In this document: in pieces, positions 8,898 to 18,662 of the stretch
Layout of the letters: every line of letters begins with the position of its first letter
Position numbering within the stretch: position 1 is the first letter of the stretch
Origin: Rugamonas rivuli
GTDB taxonomy: Bacteria; Pseudomonadota; Gammaproteobacteria; Burkholderiales; Burkholderiaceae_D
Reading direction: 5' to 3'
Length of the DNA stretch: 64,000 nt
NCBI RefSeq assembly: GCF_009380165.1
Contig: NZ_WHUF01000004.1
Location: 620,001-684,000, forward strand
Program-made: the position numbers and the translations under genes
Notes under the pieces: generated by a model
The model's input: only the letters and a program-made list of their open reading frames with translations
What the model was told of the DNA's origin: nothing
Database searches by the model: none

Positions 8898-9908
8898 TTA
8901 GCTAGGACGGGTGCTGGTTGGGAACGGCCATGCTGCGGCCGGTGCCAACACGGTTTTTGCTGCAGGAGCGGCGGCCGGTGCTGGAGCGGCTGGCTTGGCG
9001 ACAGCTTCCTTCTTCGGTGCAGCAGCCTTTTTCGGGGCAGCTTTTTTCACAGCTGGCTTGGCAGCAGGAGCGGCGGCTGCCGCTGCTGGTGCAGCCGAAG
9101 CAGCGGCTGGAGCGGCTGCCGGTTTAGCGGCGACCTTCTTAGCGACTGGCTTCTTGGCAACCGGCTTAGCGGCTGCCTTAACTGGCTTTTTTGCTGCTGG
9201 CTTAGCCGCTGCCTTTGCAGCCGGTTTGGCTGCTGCTTTTACCGCTGGTTTTTTGGCGACAGCTTTTTTGGCTGCTGGCTTGGCTGCTGCTTTAGCGGCT
9301 GGCTTGGCTGCCGGTTTGGCGGCGACCTTTTTAGCTGCTGGCTTGGCGGCTACTTTTTTCGCTGCTGGTTTAGCGGCGGCTTTTTTAGCTGCTGGCTTGG
9401 CTGCTGCCTTGGCGACGACTTTTTTCGCTGCTGGTTTAGCGGCTACTTTTTTCGCTGCGGGCTTGGCTGCTGCTTTTTTAGCTGCTGGTTTAGCTGCGGC
9501 TTTTTTGGCTGCTGGCTTGGCTGCTGCCTTGGCGACGACTTTTTTAGCTGCTGGTTTAGCGGCTACTTTTTTCGCTGCTGGTTTAGCGGCTGGCTTGGCT
9601 GCTGCTTTTTTAGCTGCTGGCTTGGCTGCTGGTTTAGCGACAGCTTTTTTAGCGACTGGCTTGGCAGCGGCTTTTTTCACTGCTGGCTTGGCTGCTGCTT
9701 TTGCTGCTGGCTTGGCTGCTGGTTTAGCGGCGGCTTTTTTAGCGACTGGCTTGGCAGCTGCTTTTTTCACGGCTGGTTTAGCGGCTGGTTTAGCGGCAGC
9801 TTTCGCTGCTGGCTTGGCGGCGGCTTTCGCTGCGACAGGCTTTTTCGCTGGGGCGGCGGCTTTCGCGGCCGGTTTCTTTGCTGCTGGTTTCTTTGCGGCT
9901 GTTGCCAT
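8898..9908 (-). CDS. Ala/Lys/Pro-rich histone H1-like DNA-binding protein
   Basis: 336 residues made almost entirely of Ala, Lys, Pro and Val in repeats such as AAAKPAAKKAAAKPAAK. This composition resembles the eukaryotic histone H1 tail and the bacterial H1-like proteins of Bordetella (BpH1) and Pseudomonas (AlgP). Such proteins bind DNA non-specifically through lysine and help compact the nucleoid. There is no globular domain; the last 20 residues (TVLAPAAAWPFPTSTRPS) are non-repetitive. The ATG at 9908 follows an AAGGAGA ribosome-binding site. The equally long reverse frames are mirror images of the repeat and are not genes. The number of repeat units is expected to vary between strains. 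Confidence 0.85.
   Translation of the reverse strand: MATAAKKPAAKKPAAKAAAPAKKPVAAKAAAKPAAKAAAKPAAKPAVKKAAAKPVAKKAAAKPAAKPAAKAAAKPAVKKAAAKPVAKKAVAKPAAKPAAKKAAAKPAAKPAAKKVAAKPAAKKVVAKAAAKPAAKKAAAKPAAKKAAAKPAAKKVAAKPAAKKVVAKAAAKPAAKKAAAKPAAKKVAAKPAAKKVAAKPAAKPAAKAAAKPAAKKAVAKKPAVKAAAKPAAKAAAKPAAKKPVKAAAKPVAKKPVAKKVAAKPAAAPAAASAAPAAAAAAPAAKPAVKKAAPKKAAAPKKEAVAKPAAPAPAAAPAAKTVLAPAAAWPFPTSTRPS
9155..9870 (-). repeat. imperfect tandem coding repeats inside the H1-like gene
   Basis: Short units on the plus strand of the type TTTTTAGCTGCTGGCTTGG and GCTGCTGGTTTAGCGGC recur roughly every 15-45 bp across about 700 bp. They encode KKAAAKPAAK-like blocks on the minus strand. Some longer blocks recur nearly exactly, for example the GCTGCCTTGGCGACGACTTTTTT stretch near 9400 and 9520. 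All changes keep the frame. Slippage or recombination between units would change protein length without breaking it. Confidence 0.8.
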
Positions 9909-10992
9909 TTTTAGTTCTCCTTCATCGGGGATGGGAAAAATTCATTACAAGATTTAAACCCGTCCGGCCCGGAATTAGGCCAGGCGAATTATTCATCGGC
10001 GCAAACGAACAACGGTTTGCGCTAATGAATTCGGCACCAGCTGAACTGCTGCAACCCCTCACGAGTGCAGCACTTCAGCCATCGACCTGCGCGCCGACCG
10101 TGGCCGGCTCGGCGTTCAGGTACAAATCTTGTTGCGACGTTTTGCGGGTGGTCGGGCGTGTACTCAGCTCCATGGACCTACGTCGCAGCCATTCACGGTT
10201 TTCGTTTTCAAACAAAAAACCGCCCAGCCCGAACCTAATCAGGCAAGACGGTTGAACAAAAACAGTGTGGTCTTGTGCATATCTGTGTGAATCTGTATCC
10301 CGTATCGCGATCATTTCTGCGGCGTGTGCGACGTCAAATTTATGCACACTTCAAAACACGCATTTTCAATCTCGTAAAGTACACGAAAACCTTGTCGGTG
10401 CGCAACCAGCACGATAGATATTCATGCGCTTTTTTTCGCGTTAAGCTCGTCAACTCACATACGCACGCCGATTCGGCATGCCCGCTTGCGTCGTCGCGCC
10501 GCGATGTGCGCGCTCAATCGAGTTCGAAAAAACGTTCGCGGCGTCGCGCGAAAAAAGTGCGCTTGAAAGCGCGCCTTGTGCCGTCTGGGTTTCTGCGATG
10601 CCGTCATCGCCGGCGGAAAAATCCGCGCCGCCCACTTCCGAATTCGAGAGCGCTTGCGCATCGCTTGCGCGCCGCCGCTACTCACTGTTTTAAATTCGTC
10701 GCGATTATGAGACAGAGTGCGGCGAATGGCAAGCAGAATACTGCGGTGCGCGCCGGCGCTGATGCGCTGCGATGTGGATCGCGGCGGTGCGTGTGCATCG
10801 CGCGCGCGAACATCGAGCGTGTCGCCGCGTGATGCGGCGCGTTCCGCGTCGCCGTTTTTGCGGCGGCGCCTGCGCGGTCGCGACGCGCTTCATCAGCGCG
10901 CGCAGTTCGTCGCGACGAGCCGCGGCAGACTGACACTGCTGCGCTTCGCGTCGATGAAGTCGGCCAGTGTGGGCGGTGTGTTTACGCTATGA
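9909..10992 (+). other. gene-poor, GCGC-rich intergenic stretch
   Basis: I see no convincing gene in these 1084 bp: open frames on both strands are Arg/Ala/Ser-rich and lack domains and good starts. The first 400 bp should hold the promoter of the H1-like gene. It includes a perfect inverted repeat GCGCAAAC/GTTTGCGC at 9999-10006 and 10015-10022. From about 10440 to 10990 the DNA is dense in GCGC, CGCG and TCGCG words, including an alternating (CG)5 run at 10799-10808. The right edge joins a truncated antitoxin gene, so part of this stretch may be decayed or imported DNA. Confidence 0.5.
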
Positions 10993-11226
10993 GCTAGCGG
11001 CGGACAATCGCTGTCGCGCTATGAGCGTCGTGGCGCGGGCCACAAAGTGGGACAAGCCTCGCTGATGTCCTTCATCCAGATCGTCGCCGCGCTCGGACTG
11101 GCGGACGACCTGGGCGAACTTTTCCGTCTCAAGATCGCGTCGATCGCCGCCATGGAAAAAGCGGAGCGGGCAAACCGCAAGCGCGCTCCGCGCAGAGTCT
11201 TCCCGACGACTCGTTCATACACCTAA
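10993..11226 (+). pseudogene. HipB-like antitoxin, N-terminally truncated remnant
   Basis: An open frame of 77 codons with no proper start, because an in-frame stop sits at 10990-10992. The translation contains LSRYERRG and then FIQIVAALGLADDLGELF, matching the end of the recognition helix and the following helices of XRE/HipB antitoxins (the family pattern is SRFERG...LL.VA.ALGLLD.L..LF). It ends with a basic tail. The first 25-30 residues of the helix-turn-helix are missing or replaced by the GCGC-rich DNA upstream. The hipA-like remnant starts 20 bp downstream in the normal hipB-hipA order. Family assignment is by eye. Confidence 0.6.
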
Positions 11227-11246
11227 CGAATAAACTATTTCGAAAA

Positions 11247-12059
11247 TTGAGGTGGACGCAGAGCGGCATCTCTCCGCTCGACAGGCTGGCGTTCGTCGGC
11301 GACCGCGGCATGGGTGCGCTCAGTTATGAACCACCCGATCCGCTACAGCTATCACCGGAGGACCTGCGCCTGCTTGACCTGGCGAGAGCGGCGCAAACTC
11401 TTTTGCAGGGCGAGGACAGCGCCATCCTCAAGCAACTGGTCCTGCTGGGAGGATCGCCACATGGCTCCCGGCCCAAGGTACTGGTGCGCTTCGATCCAGC
11501 CAGCGGTCAAGTCAGCACGCTGGACGATGCTGCCGGCGGCGAACCGTGGCTGGTCAAGTTCCCCGCGCAGAACGAGCATAAGGAAGTCTGCGCGATCGAA
11601 CATGTGTATGCCGAACTGGCGCGGAGCTGTGGGTTGGAGATGCCAGCGACGCGCCATTTCGATCTGGACCGGCGACTGGCGGCCTTTGGCGCCCGGCGCT
11701 TCGACCGCGAAGATGACGTGCGCGTGCCGGTCCATACGCTAGCCGCCCTGCTGCATGTCGACTTCCGCCTGCCGTCGGTCGACTACAGCACCTTCCTGCG
11801 CGCCACGCGTTTGATGACCGGCGATCAGCGGCAGGTCGACGCCGCGTTCCAGCGCTGCGTCTTCAATGTGCTGTTCAATAACCGGGACGACCACGCCAAG
11901 AATGTCTCATACCGGATGAGCCGCGACTGGCACTGGCAGCTATCGCCATGCTATGACCTGAGCTTCAATCCCGGCCCCGGAGGCGAACATCAGATGGCGG
12001 TCATGGGAGAGAGCCAGTCGCCCGGCCTGGCGCCATCCACGCCAATCGCGACCGCCTGA
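11247..12059 (+). pseudogene. HipA-like kinase toxin, truncated at both ends
   Basis: HipA toxins are Ser/Thr kinases of about 410-440 residues that phosphorylate tRNA synthetases. Only about 270 residues remain. The frame begins inside the family at ISPLDRLAFVGDRGMGALSYEP, which in intact HipA lies about 95 residues in, and the best available start is TTG. The kinase core is kept: PWLVKFP for ATP contact, the catalytic loop NNRDDHAKN at residues 211-219, and the metal-binding PCYDLSF. The frame then ends soon after GGEHQMAVMGES with an unrelated short tail, so roughly 60-70 C-terminal residues are also missing. With the antitoxin broken as well, this is probably a decaying toxin-antitoxin locus. 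Confidence 0.75.
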
Positions 12060-12064
12060 AATGA

Positions 12065-12093
12065 AAAAAGCCTGGCAACCGCCAGGCTTTTTG
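12065..12093. terminator. bidirectional terminator between hipA remnant and nrdB
   Basis: Stem AAAAAGCCTGGC pairs with GCCAGGCTTTTT around a 4-nt loop (AACC). A-run on one side and T-run on the other make it functional for both converging genes. It lies 18 bp beyond the nrdB stop on the minus strand. Confidence 0.88.
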
Positions 12094-12110
12094 CTTTGGT
12101 ACGCTACAGA

Positions 12111-13226
12111 TTAATCCCAGTTCAGCGCGCCGCCGGTCTGGTATTCGATGACGCGGGTCTCGAAGAAGTTACGCTCTTTCTTCAAGTCGATCATCTCGCT
12201 CATCCATGGGAACGGGTTCTCTTCCTGGTCGAACAGCGTCTCCAGGCCGATCTGCGTCGCACGGCGGTTGGCGATGAAGCGCAGGTAGCCCTTGAACATG
12301 GTGGCGTTCAGACCCAGCACGCCGCGCGGCATGGTGTCTTCGGCGTAGGCGTACTCCAGGTCCACGGCCTTCAGGAACAGCTGCTTGATCTCTTCCTTGA
12401 AGGCTGGAGTCCACAGCAGCGGGTTTTCCATCTTGATCGTGTTGATCAAGTCGATGCCGAAGTTGCAATGCATCGATTCGTCGCGCAGGATGTACTGGTA
12501 CTGTTCAGCGGCGCCCATCATCTTGTTCTGGCGGCCCAGCGCCAGGATCTGGGTGAAGCCGACGTAGAAGAACAGGCCTTCCATCAGGCAGGCGAACACG
12601 ATCAGGGACTTCAGCAGTTGCTGGTCGCTGTGCACGGTGCCGGTGGTGAAGGCCGGGTCGGTCAGGGTGTTGATGAACGGGATCAGGAACTCGTCCTTGT
12701 CGCGGATCGACTTCACTTCGTTGTAGGCGTTGAAGATCTCCGCCTCGTCCAGGCCCAGCGACTCGACGATGTACTGGTAGGCGTGGGTGTGGATCGCCTC
12801 TTCGAAGGCCTGGCGCAGCAGGTACTGGCGGCACTCAGGCGCGGTGATGTGGCGGTAGGTGCCCAGCACGATGTTGTTGGCGGCCAGCGAGTCGGCGGTG
12901 ACGAAGAAGCCCAGGTTGCGCTTGACCAGGCGACGCTCGTCGTCGGTCAGGCCGTTCGGATTCTTCCACAGCTCGATATCGCGCTGCATGTTCACTTCCT
13001 GCGGCATCCAGTGGTTGGCGCAGCCGGCCAGGTATTTGTCCCATGCCCACTTGTACTTGAACGGCACCAGCTGGTTGACGTCGGTTTTGCCGTTGATGAT
13101 GCGCTTGTCGTCGGCATTGACGCGGCGCGCGACTTGCTCGGCATTGGCTTCGCCGGTGGCCAGTGCGGCTTGATTGACAGCTTGCGGTGCGGCCGATGCG
13201 GCCTCTTCGTCCCAGGACAGCGACAT
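12111..13226 (-). CDS. nrdB: class Ia ribonucleotide reductase, beta subunit
   Basis: Small subunit that holds the diiron-tyrosyl radical needed to make deoxyribonucleotides. 371 residues, the usual length. The iron and radical region EEAIHTHAYQYIVESLG has the ExxH iron ligands, with the Tyr in the HxxxY position of the E. coli radical tyrosine. The second ExxH pair is in RDESMHCNFG. The C-terminal tail ends EYQTGGALNWD and should dock onto NrdA. The start ATG 13226 yields MSLSWDEEA. It follows nrdA on the same strand with a 75-bp gap that contains a perfect palindrome, so it is probably expressed with nrdA. Confidence 0.96.
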   Translation of the reverse strand: MSLSWDEEAASAAPQAVNQAALATGEANAEQVARRVNADDKRIINGKTDVNQLVPFKYKWAWDKYLAGCANHWMPQEVNMQRDIELWKNPNGLTDDERRLVKRNLGFFVTADSLAANNIVLGTYRHITAPECRQYLLRQAFEEAIHTHAYQYIVESLGLDEAEIFNAYNEVKSIRDKDEFLIPFINTLTDPAFTTGTVHSDQQLLKSLIVFACLMEGLFFYVGFTQILALGRQNKMMGAAEQYQYILRDESMHCNFGIDLINTIKMENPLLWTPAFKEEIKQLFLKAVDLEYAYAEDTMPRGVLGLNATMFKGYLRFIANRRATQIGLETLFDQEENPFPWMSEMIDLKKERNFFETRVIEYQTGGALNWD

Positions 13227-13267
13227 GATGGTTTTCCCTCTGAATTCTATGTGTATATATTAGTACA

Positions 13268-13293
13268 GTCGTTCCCGCGCTGGCGGGAACGAC
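13268..13293. repeat. REP-like palindrome between nrdA and nrdB
   Basis: Perfect 11-bp inverted repeat GTCGTTCCCGC/GCGGGAACGAC with a 4-nt loop (GCTG). There is no T-run on either side, so it is not a typical intrinsic terminator. The TTCCCGC...GCGGGAA shape is like dispersed intergenic palindromes (REP-type) found in many proteobacteria. Only one copy was noticed in this window. In the nrdA-nrdB message it would form a stable hairpin that could tune mRNA stability. Confidence 0.65.
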
Positions 13294-13301
13294 ACTTTAG
13301 A

Positions 13302-16229
<2,928 letters not shown>

Positions 16230-16401
16230 TTAAGCTCCCCGATAACAGCGTGCAGTCAGTGCTGCGCGACGTAATGTTGTATAAAAAAAGGCCAAAATGA
16301 AGCGACCTGCCAAACCTGCCTGGCCGGTTAAACTGCAATAAAATGGGTGGTGAACTGGCCTTGGCGGCTTGCAAATAGTTTAAGAACCAGTGTCATGAGA
16401 A

Positions 16402-16417
16402 CTACTATATCTAGTGA
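16402..16417. promoter_or_regulatory. NrdR-box-like site 1
   Basis: CTACTATATCTAGTGA matches the palindromic NrdR consensus ACACWATATATWGTGT at about 12 of 16 positions, including the central CTATAT and TAGTG. NrdR represses ribonucleotide reductase genes when dNTP/ATP levels are high. Its centre is exactly 31 bp from site 2, the spacing of about three helical turns typical of paired NrdR boxes. Confidence 0.65.
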
Positions 16418-16432
16418 TTGGTGTGAATCGAT

Positions 16433-16448
16433 ACACTGATTGTAGTGG
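16433..16448. promoter_or_regulatory. NrdR-box-like site 2
   Basis: ACACTGATTGTAGTGG matches the NrdR consensus at about 11 of 16 positions, with both outer half-sites (ACACT and GTAGTG) kept. It lies upstream of site 1 relative to nrdA. On its own it would be weak, but the 31-bp phase with site 1 strengthens the call. Confidence 0.6.
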
Positions 16449-16497
16449 TCAGATAATCGTAAGACAAGTGGAAATTTTGCCGTTTCAGGCAATTTTT

Positions 16498-17133
16498 CTA
16501 TTGACTTTGCAGGAGGCCTTTTGCGAAGCGCAATCCGGCGCTAGCACCCACTAACGCGGGCTCATCCAGTGCCTTTTGATTAAGCAGTGCCTGCCAGCTT
16601 TTTCGATAAAATTCCCAATCAAACAACGGTCCCGGGTCGGTTTTCCGGCCCGGCGCGATGTGTTCATGGCCCTGCACATCGGTCAGCGGATAGCGCGACT
16701 GCAGCGCCAGCGTCAGCACGGCCAGCGCCTGGTACTGCGCCGGCTCGAAGCCGCTGTCGTCGGTGCCTTCCAGCTCCACGCCGACCGAATAGTCGTTGCA
16801 CTTTTCGCGTCCGCGAAAAACCGACAGACCCGCATGCCAGGCCCTGTCGTTAGCAGAAACATACTGCATCACGCGGCCGTCGCGGCGGATGAAAAAGTGG
16901 CTCGACACCTTCAGCCCTCGCAGGTCCGCGAACGAGGGGTCAGTATTATAGTCCAAGCGGCCGGTGAACAGGTCGGACACGTGCGGACCGCCGAATCGGC
17001 CGCCCGGCAGGGAGATGTTGTGCACCACCAGCAGCGTGATGTCGGCGGGGTCGGGACGGTCGTCGGCGTACGGGGTGTCGTAGCGGATCGCCTCGGGCCA
17101 CCAGCCGTCGGCGCCCAGCGGCGGCGCGCTCAC
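16498..17133 (-). CDS. ampD: 1,6-anhydro-N-acetylmuramyl-L-alanine amidase AmpD
   Basis: Zinc amidase that removes the peptide from anhydro-muropeptides during cell-wall recycling; loss raises AmpR-controlled beta-lactamase in other species. 211 residues. Zinc-ligand segments are LLVVHNISLPGG (first His), the WHAGLS segment, and GHEHIAPGRKTDPGP (second His and Asp); NDYSVGVELEG is the family core. I chose GTG 17133, which overlaps the pilR stop by four bases (GTGA) and begins just before the conserved YDTPYADDRPD. Any longer frame runs into pilR coding sequence. The last 35 residues beyond the usual end are not conserved. Confidence 0.93.
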   Translation of the reverse strand: MSAPPLGADGWWPEAIRYDTPYADDRPDPADITLLVVHNISLPGGRFGGPHVSDLFTGRLDYNTDPSFADLRGLKVSSHFFIRRDGRVMQYVSANDRAWHAGLSVFRGREKCNDYSVGVELEGTDDSGFEPAQYQALAVLTLALQSRYPLTDVQGHEHIAPGRKTDPGPLFDWEFYRKSWQALLNQKALDEPALVGASAGLRFAKGLLQSQ

Positions 17134-18650
17134 GCCTCCGGCTCCTGGATGTTCAGCTTCTGCATCTGGTAGCGCAGCTGGCGGAAGCTGATGCCCAGCA
17201 GATGGGCGGCCTGGGTGCGGTTGAACTGCGTCTGCGCCAATGCGCGCAGGATGATGTCGCGCTCGATCTGGTTCAGGTAGTCGGGCAGGCTGCTGGGCAG
17301 CGCGTCGAGATGGGGCAGCGGCGGCAAGCCTGCGGCGGCGGCGACTGCGGCGGCCGGCCCCTGATCGGCCGGCGTCGGCGAAGGCGCCGGGGCCAGGTCC
17401 GGCGCGGCGGCCTCGCTGGCGGCGGGGTGCGGCGCCGCCGGCATCGGCAGCGGCACGACTGCTTCGACCATGCGCGCGCCTTTCAGCGCCAGGTCCGCCA
17501 CCTCGATCACGCCGTCGTTGGCGAAGGCCAGCGCCCGCTCCAGGATATTTTCCAGCTCGCGCACATTGCCGGGGAAGGAGTAGCCGCGCAGCGCATCGAG
17601 CACGCCCTCGCCCAGCCGCACCTTGTGTTCGAAAGTGCCCAGCCGTTCCAGGATGGCGCCGGTCAGCACGGCCAGGTCGTCGAGCCGCTCGCGCAGCGGC
17701 GGCAGGCTCAATTCGATCACATTCAGGCGGTAGAACAGATCCTGCCGGAAGCTGCCCTGCTCCACGCACTGCGCCAGGTTCTTGTGGGTCGCGCTAATAA
17801 TACGCACGTCGACCGGCTCTTCGGCCGTGGCGCCGATCTTGCGCACGCGCCGCTCCTGGATCGCGCGCAGCAGCTTGACCTGCATCGCCAGCGGCAGGTC
17901 CGCCACTTCGTCGAGCATCAGCGTGCCGCCGTTGGCCGCCTGGAAGAAACCGTCCCGCTCATCGGCCGCGCCGGTGAACGCGCCCTTGCGGTAGCCGAAG
18001 AACTCCGCCTCCATCAGCGCCTCGGGGATCGCGCCGCAGTTGACGGCGATGAAAGGTTTGCCTGCACGGGAACTGAGCGCGTGGATCTCGCGCGCCGCCA
18101 GCTCCTTGCCGCTGCCCGATTCGCCGTTGATGGCGATAGGCGCCATCGAGCGCGCCAGCCGCGCGATCTGCGCGCGCAGCGCCTGGATCACGGCCGACTC
18201 GCCCTTCAAACGGCTGGCCGCCTGCGCGGCATCGGGCGCCTCGCCGGCCGGCGGTTCGGCGTTCAGCCGCAGCGCCGACTGCACCATCACCCGCAGCTGG
18301 TCCAGCGCCACCGGCTTGGAAATGTAATCGAAGGCGCCGGCTTTGAGCGCGATGACGGCGTTGTCGGCGCTGCCGAAAGCCGTCACCACCGCGATCGGCG
18401 TGTTCTTGTAGGCGGCGCTGACTTCGCGCACCAGCTCCAGCCCCAGGCCGTCCGGCAGGCGCATATCGGTCAGCACCAGCTGGTATTCGCGCTCCGGTTG
18501 CGCCAGCAGGCCGCGCGCCTGCGCCAGCGTGGCGGCGCTGTCGACGTCCAGCCCCATTTTCAGCAGGGTCAGTTCCAGCAGCTCGCGCAGGTCGGCTTCA
18601 TCGTCGACGACCAGCACGCGAGGCGCGCGTTGGGAACCTCTAGCACTCAT
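17130..18650 (-). CDS. pilR: sigma-54-dependent response regulator, PilR type
   Basis: NtrC-family activator of 506 residues, expected to switch on type IV pilus (pilA) transcription with RpoN. The receiver domain (about 10-125) has VVDDEADL and phospho-acceptor Asp in LVLTDMRLPDG. The AAA+ domain has Walker A GESGSGKE, the sigma-54 contact loop GAFTGA and Walker B GGTLMLDEVADLP. A Pro/Ala-rich linker (about 395-450) precedes a Fis-type DNA-binding helix-turn-helix at the end (TQFNRTQAAHLLGISFRQLR). ATG 18650 is preferred over an in-frame TTG three bases earlier. pilS lies 12 bp upstream and ampD overlaps downstream, an order seen in many Burkholderiales. Confidence 0.92.
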   Translation of the reverse strand: MSARGSQRAPRVLVVDDEADLRELLELTLLKMGLDVDSAATLAQARGLLAQPEREYQLVLTDMRLPDGLGLELVREVSAAYKNTPIAVVTAFGSADNAVIALKAGAFDYISKPVALDQLRVMVQSALRLNAEPPAGEAPDAAQAASRLKGESAVIQALRAQIARLARSMAPIAINGESGSGKELAAREIHALSSRAGKPFIAVNCGAIPEALMEAEFFGYRKGAFTGAADERDGFFQAANGGTLMLDEVADLPLAMQVKLLRAIQERRVRKIGATAEEPVDVRIISATHKNLAQCVEQGSFRQDLFYRLNVIELSLPPLRERLDDLAVLTGAILERLGTFEHKVRLGEGVLDALRGYSFPGNVRELENILERALAFANDGVIEVADLALKGARMVEAVVPLPMPAAPHPAASEAAAPDLAPAPSPTPADQGPAAAVAAAAGLPPLPHLDALPSSLPDYLNQIERDIILRALAQTQFNRTQAAHLLGISFRQLRYQMQKLNIQEPEA

Positions 18651-18662
18651 CAAGCAGCCTCT

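Noticed and set aside
8911..9957. A plus-strand Ala/Leu/Gly/Phe-rich frame opposite the H1-like gene
   Set aside because: It is the reverse of the Ala/Lys repeats; the minus-strand frame has the ribosome-binding site, the terminator and the known composition type.
10275..10832. A 185-codon Arg-rich frame in the gene-poor region
   Set aside because: No domain, no ribosome-binding site, and its composition just reflects GCGC-rich DNA; frames on the other strand are equally open.
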